This document shows positions 24,045 to 34,494 of a stretch of DNA of 64,000 nucleotides, one piece after another. The first letter of the stretch is position 1. Every line of letters starts with the position of its first letter. The position numbers and the translations under genes were made by a program. Source of the stretch: Inia geoffrensis (Eukaryota > Chordata > Mammalia > Artiodactyla > Iniidae). A model generated the notes under the pieces. That model ran no database searches. It saw nothing but the letters and a program-made list of their open reading frames with translations, and had not been told where the DNA came from. The stretch is from the NCBI GenBank assembly GCA_036417435.1, contig CM070913.1:20056680-20120679 (forward strand), in the 5' to 3' direction.

Positions 24045-24470
24045 GGGACTGCCTTATACTGTGGTGGGAATGCAAGGGTCCTCATTACAATATTATTAAT
24101 AAATTGGAAAAAGCAGAAACAAATCTACACATCTACGAATAAAGGAATTGTTAAGTTACTATCTATGTGTTGGATAAAAATAAGCTGCTGTTCAAAAAAG
24201 TCTTCCAAAAATCTTTAATAATGCAGGAAAATACTAATGTAGAATTATTGTTAAATGAAAAAGTCTGTATATAATCTTAGTTTTGATAAAAATAGATGTG
24301 TAATAGCATATGGTAAATAAAAGAATAGAAGGAAACAGCATAGCATTTACAGTGACTGCTGCTGGGTAGTATTAGATTTATTTTCTTTGTTATGCTCTAT
24401 AAATATTTTAGAAAACACAAATGAACATGAGTTCGTTTTACAATGAGGGGAAACATCATTTATAGGGAAA
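24045..24470 (+). mobile_element. Second old L1 3' end, sense
   Basis: It restarts with GGTGGGAATGCAAGG, then ATTAATAAATTGGAAAAAGC, AAAGGAATTGTTAAG, TTAAATGAAAAAGTCTG, and ends near TTAGAAAACACAAATGAAC. It is probably a separate, similarly ancient insertion. Confidence 0.6.
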
Positions 24471-24581
24471 AAGTCAGATTATTGGTTAAGTTTTCTTAAA
24501 GATACATGGTATTGTTTTATGGTCCCAGGACACTCTCCCTTTTCTCCTTCCTGCTTTAATTCATTTTATTCAGGGTAGCTC

Positions 24582-25177
24582 TGTTGTTGAAACTCGGCCT
24601 CTGTTCACAGGTGCCAAATAGAAACGCGGAGACAGAGTTTTGGGTGACGCAGAAAAGAATAGCTTTATTGATTTGTCAGGCAAAGGGAGCCACAGAAGGC
24701 TAACGCCCTCAAAACTGTGTGTCCCGCCCTGGAGTGGGTAGTGAGGAGTCTTACAGTGTTTAAGGAGCAGGGCGTGGTCAGCTCGTGGACGTTCTTCTGA
24801 TTGGTTGGTGGTGAGGTAATCAGGAGTCAGCATCATCAACCTTCGGGTTCCAATTGGTCTGGGGTCTACGTGCTTGTGGGCAGCATACAGTTAACTTCTC
24901 CCACCTGGTGGTGGTTTCAGTATCTGCAAACAGCTCAAAGGACATGGGTCAGAATATTATCTACGGTCCTTGAGGAAGAACTAAAGGTCCTTGACTTTGT
25001 TTAATGGCTAAAGTATTATTATTTGGTCTTGCTTGACTGTTTCCCTTTCTGCATTTTCTCACTTCTCTGATTAAATTTATTCTTTGACTCAAGTTTTTCT
25101 ACAGACAAAAGGCAGGCAGAGGACATGGCGGGGGGGGTCTATTTTGGGAAGGCCTCATAGGATCCTGCTCGGTTACA
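24582..25177 (-). mobile_element. ERV LTR, antisense
   Basis: On the minus strand it starts TGTAACCGAGCAGGATCC and ends GAGTTTCAACAACA, with CAATAAAGCTATTC upstream of a U5 region. That is a TG...CA LTR of about 595 bp. No matching second LTR is seen nearby and I found no clear short target duplication. Confidence 0.7.
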
Positions 25178-25532
25178 TCTCTCCTCCTGTCCTCCATGTT
25201 CGACTTTCAGAGTAGGGCTCTGCTGCTGGCCAAGAGCAGAAAGTTTCCAGACTATGAAGAGCTGCGTGGGGTCTGGATGTGGGGGCTCAGGCTGAGCAGC
25301 GGGGAGCATCCTGGGAGCTCAGTGCAGCTGGGGAGGTTCTCCTGGAAGTTTCTCTCTCACTTGTTTAGAGAAGGAAAAGCATTCTCTTGCAAGAGGAAGA
25401 CACCCCTCACTCATCAGCATGCTGCTCATGGCCTCTCTTCCCCATTTACCTGGGTCCTGGGGTTGGGGATGGCGCCCTGAGCTCCGTGAGCAGGTATCTG
25501 GCCGAATGTTGATGTCTTTCTTCAGAATGTGG
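25178..25532. other. Unassigned, G-rich sequence
   Basis: An open + frame covers 25196-25480 but shows no recognisable domain and lacks clear splice borders. It lies between two LTRs and may be retroelement debris. Confidence 0.35.
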
Positions 25533-25990
25533 ATGTATTAGTTTCCTATGGCTGCTGTAACAAATTACCACAGCTCAATGGCTTAAAATAACAGAAATTC
25601 ATTCTCTCATAGAGCAGGGCTGAGTTCTTTTCCGGAGGCTCTAGGAAATAATCTGTTACCTTGCCTCTTCCAGCTTCGTGAGGCCACCCACATGCCTTGG
25701 CTCATGGACCCCCACTTCCTCCACCGTCAAAGCCAGCGATGCTTCATCTCTCTGATGATTCTTCACAGTTACATCTCCCTGATGGGCCTCAACGAGGAAA
25801 GGTTCCCTTAAAGACTCATGTGATTAAGTTGGGCCAAGCTGGAAAATCAAGGGATATCTCCCCATCTCAAGGTCTTTATCCTTAATTATGTCTGCAAAGT
25901 CCTTTTTCTGTGTTAGGTAAACATTCACAGGTTCTGGAGATTAGGATGTGGACACATCTGGGGGACCATTATTCTGCTTACTGTAGTGAG
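25533..25990 (-). mobile_element. MaLR-type LTR, antisense
   Basis: It starts with the complement of the MaLR 3' end (TATTAGTTTCCTATGGCTGC, then AACAAATTACCACAGC) and runs to GGGGGACCATTATTCTGC. It is the same superfamily as the sense copy at 9636-10003. Confidence 0.7.
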
Positions 25991-26099
25991 TATCCTTGGT
26001 GCCTTTTTTTTTTTTTTTCTCGCTTTCAACCTTAGTCATGATTTCAGGACCATAGGAAAAGTCCCACTCAGCATCTCATCATATGTTCCTCCTCCAGGA

Positions 26100-26240
26100 G
26101 AAGAGATTGTCCACTAAATGATATCTATTCCATTGGGGCTGTAATAGGAACACATGGCATAATGCAATCTAAAGGGCTTAGCATACTGCCTGGCACACAT
26201 TAAGGGCTCAACAAGTGTGCCAGCATTGTCAGTAGGAATT
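26100..26240 (+). mobile_element. MIR SINE, 3' part
   Basis: AAAGGGCTTAGCATACTGCC followed by TGGCACACATTAAGGGCTC is the MIR 3' consensus with substitutions. Confidence 0.6.
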
Positions 26241-26263
26241 CTTACATAGAAAGCCTGCCAGGG

Positions 26264-26397
26264 GAATTCCTTGGCGGTCCAGTTGTTAGGACTCCGTGCT
26301 CTCACTGCTGAGGGCCTGGGTTCAATCCCTGGTCAGGATTCTAAGATTCCACAAGCCACACAGTGTGGCCAAAAATAAATTAATTAATTAAATTATA
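26264..26397 (+). mobile_element. CHR-1-type SINE
   Basis: GGGAATTCCTTGGCGGTCCA head and TGTGGCCAAAAATAAATTAA tail. The tail grades into a purine microsatellite. Confidence 0.93.
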
Positions 26398-26442
26398 AGT
26401 AAAGAAAGGAAAGGAAGGAAGGAAGAAAGAAAGAAAGAAAGA
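26398..26442 (+). repeat. (GAAA/GGAA)n purine tract
   Basis: An A/G-only tract grown from the A-rich end of the SINE, a common origin for such microsatellites. Confidence 0.95.
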
Positions 26443-28205
26443 TAGGGCTAGCTTCTTTGCCAGGGCCACCTTCTTGGGTGTATACAACCTGAACAGTCAC
26501 ACAGGCCTCCTGTCAGAAGACCCTACCCTTGGATTAATGCTCTGCCGTTATTATCTTGGAATTCTCAGAAATAGTTCAACAAAGGACCCCACATTTTTAT
26601 TTTGCACTGAGCCCCATAAATTACAAAGCTGGTCTTAAAGATCACTCATCATGGGAAACTCACTCATAGCCAATTTCCTAAATTCACAGCTCCTGCTGAG
26701 CATCTTGTAAAGCTCTTTTCTTGTAGAGCATGGTCTTAATTTGATTTCCCCCAAAAGAAGACCCTGAAATAAGGATTTGGGTGCAAATTGTTTAGTTGGG
26801 AGATGATCTCAGAAGCACCATGAGGGAGTAGGGCAGTGAGACAGGGTAGGAGGATGGCGAATAAAGGGTACGTTCATGAGAGGGTCACTGATGTGGGCAA
26901 CTAGGGCTCAAGCCTGCTGGGGAGCCTCTGAGACACCTGATCACAAAATACCTCAGAATTGTCCCTTCAAGGAAGAGGTGAGGAATCAGGGGTATTTTTC
27001 TGCCTATTCCCATTCCTCACTGGTTAAGTGTTGCTCCTGAGGAATGAATCTGCCAGTTCTTCTGGTCTGCCCCAGGCGTGGTCTGAAGCCCTCTGGCAAA
27101 AGACCCAAGACCTTGAGATGGGAAACTAGTGATGTGTGTTGAAAATGCACCCCAACACATTTGGTCCTGGTTTATTCTCACTTCAGAACACACTGATTGT
27201 TGACATACCCTGGTCTGACAGAAGTACCTTTGAACTAAGAGGTCAGACAGTTGGGTCTTAGCTCTGATTCTGCTGTGTGGGCAAGCCAGGTCCCCCGTGG
27301 CCCTGGACCTCATGCCCATCTGTGAAAGTAAGAGTTGGATGATATCTAAATTCCTTCTAGTCTCAATGTTCTATTCTAATTTGTCTTTGTAACCAAGAAT
27401 TTTGAGCTCAAGGGAGGAAAAATGTCAATCCACCAAACAAGGAACTCATTAAAATAGGAGTCTCATTAATTTTTTTTTTTTCTGGAGAACCAATTTCTTA
27501 AAAATAGGCATACTGAATAAGAGGGCAGAAGCAGCTATTCTGTTTTTCTCTGAGGACAGAATGAAAGGGACTGGACTTAAATTGTGCCAAAAGGCATTTA
27601 TTTAAATTAGACATTTAAAAAGTTGTGAGACAATGCCACGTGTTGCCCGGGGAGATTTTGGAAGCTACTATCTAGAGAAATGTTTCAAATGATATGTTTT
27701 ATTTTTGTTCTTTAAAGTGTACTTATATGTTTCCATCCAGTCTTTCATACATACACCATACCTCATCATAAAATGAGAAAGGGTAGCTAAATCTTTCTAA
27801 GAGAAAATGGTGAATAGGAGGCACACATTCACCACCACCACACCCCACCTGTGGCAGTGGCAGACATTACTGATCAATCATTGATCTCTTCCTGTCCAAG
27901 CCCAGGCAAGACCTCATAATTTATCTCAACAGCAAGACCCAGGCAGCCACTACCAATCCATCACAGCTGGTTATTGAGAAGAAACCTATCTGCCCTTTCA
28001 GGTCTTCCATAATTCTGGGGTCTCTTCCCATGATGATGGTTATGATTATTTCATTTCCACTCGTAGGCGACTCAAAAAAATTGGTGAAAAATCTTTGAAA
28101 ATACAGTGTTCCTGAGCCTCCTCAAATAGGCCAGTCTCCTGCCTAAGAACTTCAGCACTTGAGAGTTATTTCTTCTTATTAAAATGCAGATTCCAGGACC
28201 TTTCT
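26443..28205. other. Mostly unassigned; dispersed-repeat scrap at 26755-27010
   Basis: 26755-27010 (GGTGCAAATTGTTTAGTTGG, GGGTACGTTCATGAGAGGG) resembles a dispersed element with a relative near 63560-63780. I cannot name it. No exon structure is found. Confidence 0.35.
27225..27380 (+). mobile_element. MIR3-like SINE remnant
   Basis: The order is CTCTGATTCTGCTGTGTGGG, CATGCCCATCTGTGAAAGTA, GAGTTGGATGATATCTAAAT, TCCTTCTAGTCTCAATGTTC, as in MIR3-type elements. Confidence 0.55.
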
Positions 28206-28980
28206 TTTGTTACCAGCTCTGGTCTTTGGACTCTAGTCAATAGAAACTGATAAGAGACCAGAGGAGGAATTCAGGCGAGGCTTTATTGGGACTCAGACTG
28301 CAGCAGGAGGGAGTGAGAACAAGTAACAGGTGCCCTTGCTCGCTCTGGTAGGAGATGGAGCTGGTTCCTTGAATGGGGTGAGTGGGAGAATCAGTGGGTT
28401 GGGCTAGAGGTGGCTCCAGTGTTGTTGTGTACAGGGATCTACTCAGTTCCCTGCTTTTGCTCCAGGCACCTCAGAAGTGGTTGCTGGTTTTTGGCCTCTT
28501 TGTATCTTATTATTTGTAATTTGCCCCAGCTGCTCATGCCTGCAGTTATTTTTAGCCCCTTTTAGTTTCTTTGTATTTTGCTGGAGAAGATGTTGGCCCA
28601 GGTGCAAGCACTCCAGTATAGGCTCCCAGGTCCTAGGTCCCAGCGGGTCTCAAAGGGATTCTGTTGCAGCTGACCTGGTGATTAGTCTCCAGAGGCATTG
28701 CCACTGAAGGAGGGTGGCAAGTCATGGGCTCGCAGTTCACGTTCAGGGACCTGGGTGAGAAACAAGTGTTCCATATTGGCATGCTCATTTCTGGGTTGTT
28801 CCTGTACCGTCCCATCTGGAGTTCTACTTCCAGGCCTGGCCTGGACTCTGCCTCAACTTTCTTGCACAAAAACAAGCTCTTCTTTGTTGGTTACCGAGGC
28901 TGTCTCTCTAGTTGGAATTAAGGTCCAGTTGAAGCTCCAGAAAACCTTCTATCAAGTTGCTTCTTACCTGGTCAGGTAAT
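28206..28980 (-). mobile_element. ERV LTR, antisense (right border uncertain)
   Basis: The minus strand ends in CCCAATAAAGCCTCGCCTG, then a U5 terminating in CCAGAGCTGGTAACA at 28209. The 5' part extends to somewhere between 28690 and 28980. Overlapping frames here are retroelement-derived or chance. Confidence 0.55.
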
Positions 28981-29176
28981 AAGGTCAAGAAACTTTGCTC
29001 TTTACTTTTCTGTAGCCTTTTCCTTAACTGTCTCTAGTATTTCAGACTCGTATCATTAATCCATTCCTGGACTTTTTCTTGTATATAGTTTTTCTTTCTT
29101 GATTCACACACTTTCTTGCAGCTGGACACCAATCAGTTTCACCCCCTTTTTTTTACATTTCAAAATGATCACCATA

Positions 29177-29389
29177 GGGCTTCCCTGGTGGCGCAGTGGT
29201 TGGGAATCCACCTGCCGATGCAGGGGACACGGGTTCGTGCCCCGGTCCGGGAAGATCCCACATGCTGCGGAGCAGCTGGGCCCGCGAGCCATGGCCGCTG
29301 AGCCTGTGCGTCCAGAGCCTGTGCTCCGCAACGGGAGAGGCCACAACAGTGAGAGGCCCGCATACCGCAAAAAAAAAAAAAAAAAAAAA
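29177..29389 (+). mobile_element. CHR-2-type SINE
   Basis: A complete sense copy ending in about 20 A. Its target duplication is GATCACCAT (29167-29175 and 29390-29398). A second SINE then landed in the right copy. Confidence 0.96.
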
Positions 29390-29406
29390 GATCACCATGA
29401 TAAGTT

Positions 29407-29524
29407 GGGAATTCCCTGGTGGTCCAATGGTTAGGACTCTGCACATTCACTGCTAAGGGCCTGGGTTCAATCCCTGGTTGGGGAACTAAGACTCATAAGC
29501 CACGTGGTGTGGCCAAAAAATAAA
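29407..29524 (+). mobile_element. CHR-1-type SINE beside the CHR-2
   Basis: GGGAATTCCCTGGTGGTCCA head and GGCCAAAAAATAAA tail. Duplications ATCACCATGATA (29391-29402) and ATCACCCTGATA (29525-29536) bound it, so both SINEs used overlapping target sequence. Confidence 0.95.
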
Positions 29525-29579
29525 ATCACCCTGATACGTCTAGTTATCATCTGTCACCATACAAAGATATTACATAATT

Positions 29580-29609
29580 TTTTTTTCCACTCCGCCACCA
29601 GGGAAGCCC
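29580..29609 (-). mobile_element. Minimal SINE: 23-nt head plus A-tail
   Basis: Between perfect 14-bp copies of GATATTACATAATT (29566-29579 and 29610-29623) lies only a short T run and CCACTCCGCCACCAGGGAAG followed by CCC. The reverse complement is the first 23 nt of the CHR head joined straight to an A-tail. Confidence 0.85.
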
Positions 29610-29623
29610 GATATTACATAATT

Positions 29624-29955
29624 ATTGACTATATTTCCCATACTGTACATTTCATACCCATGACTCATTTATTATTTTGCAATTGGAAGTTTGTACTTCT
29701 TAATCTCCTGTACCTATTTCTCTCTTCCCCCCACCTCCTGCCCTCTGGCAACTACCTGTTTATTCTCTGTATCTCTGACTTTCTGTTTTCTTATATTTAT
29801 TCATTTGTTTTTAGATTTCACATATAAGTGAAATCATACAGTATTTGTCCTTTCTCTGACTTATTTCACTTAGCATAATTTCCTTTATATCCATCCATGT
29901 TGTTGCAGATGGCAAGATTTCATTCTTTTTTATGACTCAAAATATTCCATTGTGT

Positions 29956-29987
<32 letters not shown>

Positions 29988-31805
29988 ATGGCACTTCTTT
30001 ATCCATTCATCTATTGATGGGCACTCAGGTTGCTTCTATATCTTGGCTATTGTAAATAATGCTGCAATGAACTTAGGCAGGCATATATCTTTTCAATTTA
30101 GTGTATTAGTTTTCTTCAGATAGATACCCAGGAGTGGAATTGCTGGATTGTATGGTAGTACTATTTTTAATTTTTTGAGGACTCTCCATACTGTTTTCCA
30201 TAGTGCCTGTACCATTCTGCATTCCCACCAATAGTGCACAAGCATTCCCTTTACTCCACATCCTCACCAACACTTGTGTTTTTTTGTCTTTTGATAATAG
30301 CTATTCTGACAGGTGTGAAGTGATGTCTCATTGTGGTTTTGATTTGCATTTCTCTGATGGTTAGTGATGTTGAGCATCTTTTCATGTGCCTGTTGACAAC
30401 CTGTCTTTAGAAAAATGTCTGTTCAGATCCTCTGCCCATTTTCTAATCAGGTTGTTTGCTTTTCTGATGTTGACTTGTATGAGTTCTTTGTATATTTTGG
30501 GTATTAACCCCTTGTCAGATATACCGTTTGCAAATACCTTCTCCCATTCCGCAGGCAGCCCTTTCGTTTTGTTGATAGTTTCCTTTGCTGTCCCAAAGCT
30601 TTTCAGTTTGATGTAGTCCCATTTATTTTTGCTTCTGTTTCCCTTGCTCGAGGAGACATATCCAAACAAATATTGCTAAGGTCAATGTCAAAGAATAATG
30701 CCTATGTTTTCTTCTAGAAGTTTTATGGTTTCAGGCCTTATGTCTAAGTCTTTAATCCAGTTTGAGTTTATTTCTGTGTATGGTGAGAAAGTAGTTCAGC
30801 TTGGATGTTTTTGCATAGAGTTGTCTGGTTTTCTCAGTATTTGAGAAGGAAGAACCTGTCAATTCCCCATTGTATATTCTTGCCTCCTTTGTCGTAGATT
30901 AATTGCCCATAAAATTGTGGTTCATTTCTAGACTTTCTATACTCTTCCATTGATCTCTGTGTCCATTTTTGTGCCAGTCATGACTGTAACTTTGTAATAT
31001 AGTCTGAAATCAGGGCGTGTGATACCTCCAGCTTGTTCTTCTTTCTTAAGGTTGTTTTGGCTATTGGAGTCTTTTGTGTTTCTACACAAATTTTAGAATT
31101 ATTTGTTCTAGTTCTGTGAAAAAATGCCATGGGTATTTTGATAGGGATTGTACTGAATCCGTAGATTGCCTTGGGTAGTGTGATCATTTTACCAATATTA
31201 ATTCTTCCAATCCATCAGCACAGTATACCTTTCCATCTGTTGTGTCGTCTTCAATTTGTTTCATTAGTGTCTTAGTTTCCCAAGGGCAAGTCTTTTACCA
31301 CCTTAGTTAGATCTATTCCCAAGTACTTTATCCTTTTTGGTGCAATGATAAATGGGATTATTTTCTTAATATCTCTTTCTGATAATTCATTGTTAGTGTA
31401 TAGAAACAGAGTTCTGTATATTAATGTTGTACCCTGCAACTTTACCAAATTCATTGATGAGTTCTAGTAGTTTTTTGGTGGCTCCTTTAGGATTTTCTGG
31501 GTATAGTATCATATCATCTGGGAACAGTGACAGTTTTACTTCTTCCTTTCCAGTTTGGATGACTTTTATTTCTTTTCTTTGTTTGATTGCTGTGGCTAGG
31601 GCATCCGATAATATGTTGAATAAAAGCTGTGAGAATGGGCATCCTCATCTTGTTCCTGATCTTAGAGGAAATGCTTTCAGGTTTTCACTGTTGAGTATGA
31701 TGTTAGGTATGGACTTGCCGTATATGGCCTTTATTATGTTGAGGTATGTTCCCTCTATATCCACTTTGTTGAGAGTTTTTATCATAAATGGAGGTTGAAT
31801 TTTGT
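29624..31805 (-). mobile_element. L1, antisense, 5'-truncated, ORF2 decayed
   Basis: A 2.2-kb L1 3' half. Minus-strand fragments at 31272-31454 ([11 protein letters not shown]), 30978-31187 ([10 protein letters not shown]) and 30382-30669 ([20 protein letters not shown]) are successive pieces of the ORF2 region downstream of the reverse transcriptase catalytic core. They are split by stops and frameshifts, so the element is dead. A (GT)n tract lies at about 29944-29989. Confidence 0.93.
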
Positions 31806-32275
31806 CAAATGTCCATGAATGTTCATAGTAGCATTATTAATAGTAGCCCCAAAGTGAAAAAAACCTAAATGTCCATCAATGGATGAAGGAATAAACAAAT
31901 TATGATATATATCCATACAATGGAATACTATTTGGTCATAAAAGGAAATGATGTATTTTCAAGGTGAAAATATCATGCTAACTGAAATAAGACAGTCACA
32001 AAGGACCACATGTTGTATAATTCCGTTTATATGAAATGTCCAGAATAGGTAAATCCATAGATATAGAAAGTAGATTAGTGGTTGACAAGGGGATGGGGAT
32101 GAACTGCTAATGCATGTGGGTTTTGAGGGAGAAATGATTAAAATCTTCTATAATAAGATAGTTTCGATGGTTACATAATTCTGCGAATATGCTAAAAACC
32201 ACAAACTGTACACCTGAAAAGAATTAATTTTATGGTATATGAAGTATATCTCAGTGTAGCTATTATTTTTTAAAA
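31806..32275 (+). mobile_element. Second L1 3' end, sense
   Basis: GTTCATAGTAGCATTATTAA, ATGTCCATCAATGGATGAAG, TACACCTGAAAAGAATTAAT and GTATATCTCAGTGTAGC are an L1 3' end. It covers the same part of L1 as the antisense neighbour, so the two are separate insertions, not one inverted copy. Confidence 0.85.
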
Positions 32276-32741
32276 AGAGAAAGAAATTGTGTGATTCACA
32301 GAATTCTTGGAGGGACCTAAGAGCCATGCTTAGGGTGAAATAGCTAGGAACAGTGCCTTAGAACCTGCTGCAGAATTGGTGTACTGAGCCCACCTTGTCT
32401 TGGTCACCGTGTGCCAGGGACCTCATGCAGCAGTGCCTTGAGCACACTGCCACCCTTGGCCCAGGAAGTCAAACTTGCTGCCATGAGTGTTCCCGATTCA
32501 AAATCTTGGGTAGAATGCCTGATCAGAAGGTTCTAGGCCATGTGCTGATGCCCACCTGCAAGGCAGGCTGGAAGAGTGAGTGTCAGTTTCTTCCATGAAT
32601 GGAAGTTAGACCACCAAACTCATAAGTGAGGAACCCCAAAGGCAAGAAGATGAGTCAACTGCTAAACCGCCAGAAAAGAATGGCAAATGATGCCTACAGC
32701 ATCACATTTATTTTGTGACGTTTCCTGAACTTCTGCAGACT
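32276..32741. other. Unassigned; possible old repeat at 32500-32640
   Basis: CATGTGCTGATGCCCACCTG and GCAAGGCAGGCTGG resemble the unnamed dispersed repeat mentioned at 22240-22400. Confidence 0.35.
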
Positions 32742-32757
32742 AGAACAAAGCAATCTT

Positions 32758-32982
32758 TTTTGTTGTTGTTGTTTTTGTTTTTGTTTCTCGCGGTACGTGG
32801 GCCTCTCACTGTTGTGGCCTCTCCCGCCGCGGAGCACAGGCTCCGGACGCGCAGGCTCAGCGGCCATGGCTCACAGGCCCAGCCACTCCGCGGCATGTGG
32901 GATCTTCCCGGACCGGGGCACGAACCCGTGTCCCCTGCATCAGCAGGTGGACTCTCAGCCACTGCGCCACCAGGGAAGCCCG
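32758..32982 (-). mobile_element. CHR-2-type SINE
   Basis: Flanked by a perfect 16-bp duplication, AGAACAAAGCAATCTT (32742-32757 and 32983-32998). The tail side is (TTG)n/T-rich. The perfect duplication suggests a fairly young insertion. Confidence 0.97.
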
Positions 32983-33189
32983 AGAACAAAGCAATCTTAA
33001 TCATAATTTCTGTCCTCTCTCTCAATTGTGACTTCCTTGCCCCTCGGCCATTCCCTGAGAATTGGCTATACTAGATCTCCATTTGCTGGCAAGCTGTATT
33101 TCAGTTGGCATAACCAGGACATTAGCTCTTAGGGTGTCATACTGTTCCAGGGTATTTAATTGTAATAGGAAACTACTGAGAACTAAAAA

Positions 33190-33440
33190 GCTTTTATGAT
33201 AGAGAAAGCTGAATAGTATAGTGGAAAAACAGCAGGCTTGAGACTAGGGCGGTCTTGAATATGAATTTCAACTCTGATCTCCAGTAAGTTTCTTACTTTC
33301 TGAGTCTCAGCTCTGTGTATGACCATGGGGTTAATGTTTACGTTCTAGGGACAGTGTGAGGACTAAAGGGGGTCATATTTGTAAAGCACGCAGTGCTCTG
33401 GCCAACACCCAGCAGATGTAGCTGTACATGGAGCTGACGT
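33190..33440 (+). mobile_element. MIR SINE remnant
   Basis: AATAGTATAGTGGAAAAACA, GCTTGAGACTAGG, TTCAACTCTGATCTCCAGTA, GTGAGGACTAAAGGG and TTTGTAAAGCACGCAGTGC follow the MIR layout in order. Confidence 0.65.
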
Positions 33441-34042
33441 AGGAGTGCATCAGTGATACTAAAAGACACTTTGAGAAGAGAGCAGCTGCAGGCTTGAATG
33501 TGCTTGGTCACTGCCCGAAGCAGGTACCTGGGGAATGGTTAGGCCCAGGCACCCCTAACAGAGCTTGGAGGCCGGGAGAAAGGAAAGGACACCCAGCGTG
33601 ATGCTGAGGCCATTTCTGAAAATGGTTCTGCTCAGTGAGAAGGATTTTGCACAATCTGCCTTTTTAGACTCAGATCAAGCCCCCATCCTTGCATCTTCAA
33701 CCGATGGGAAGACCCCTCCTGTTTTCAAGACGTTACAGTTTCTAATTCAGTTAACTTCATTAAAAAAAATTAAAAGTCGGCACAAGATTCTGTGAAAGAA
33801 GTTAAAGCATGTGCATTTCATGATGGCTCAGAGGGAGGAGTGGATAGATTCTACCCCAAGAAATAGAGGATGAGGGATATTATAAAGCAGGTAGCTATGA
33901 AGATGGCCAGGAGAAGGATAAACACCTACTATGAAATGCTTCTCAATTAATGCCTTCCTTCATTCAAACACATACATGAACACTCTGCTATGTATGGGGC
34001 CAAAACCTCTCTCCCCTCTGCTTCACATTTCCACATGGGAGG
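33441..34042. other. Unassigned; one open frame without splice support
   Basis: A frame at 33565-33795 is open for about 75 codons in the + direction and has a plausible amino-acid mix. It does not begin with ATG and I see no good acceptor or donor at its ends, so it is not called a gene. Confidence 0.35.
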
Positions 34043-34494
34043 TGATGGGGTTCAGGACACACTACCCCAAAATGTGGCCCCTTGGCACGTTGAATATCAC
34101 GAGCTGAAGGAATTTGAGGAATGACAGGTGCAGGAAGGACTTTCTGACCTTCCCCTCAAGCAGGTCATAAATCTCTCCGGTGCAGGAAAGGAACATTCTT
34201 ATCTCTGAGACAAAGGGACACGAGAAGAATCCGAACAGACGTTGCTAAATTTCCCCAGTTCACTGCACCTACCTCCTATCCTTTGTCCTGTCAGCTTCCT
34301 CCATGACTGTCCCCTCTTCATGAAACCCAGCATAAAACACTCAGGTTTAACTAGTCCTTCGGCTCTTCATTTCCTTATGAAGGTTCCCATGGCATATAAA
34401 ACTTTTAAGTAAATTTGTATGCCCTTCTCCTCTTAATCTGTCTTCGTCAGTCAAATTTTCAGACCCCGGGGAAGAGACAGCTATCGGTGTAACA
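34043..34494 (+). mobile_element. LTR, sense copy of a family seen twice
   Basis: It begins TGATGGGGTTCAGGACACAC and has CCAAAATGTGGCCCCTTGGC early. It ends CTCCTCTTAATCTGTC...AGACCCCGGGGAAG...TGTAACA. The element at 43640-44346 is an antisense relative with the same order of blocks. Confidence 0.7.

Noticed and set aside
30382..31454. Frames with clear similarity to L1 ORF2 on the minus strand
   Set aside because: They are pieces of one broken L1 ORF2, not a host gene; annotated as the L1.
31424..31798. 124-codon + strand frame
   Set aside because: It is the antisense of L1 ORF2 and has no independent meaning.
29624..32275. The antisense and sense L1 parts as one twin-primed insertion
   Set aside because: Both contain the same L1 3' region, so they overlap in content and must be two insertions.
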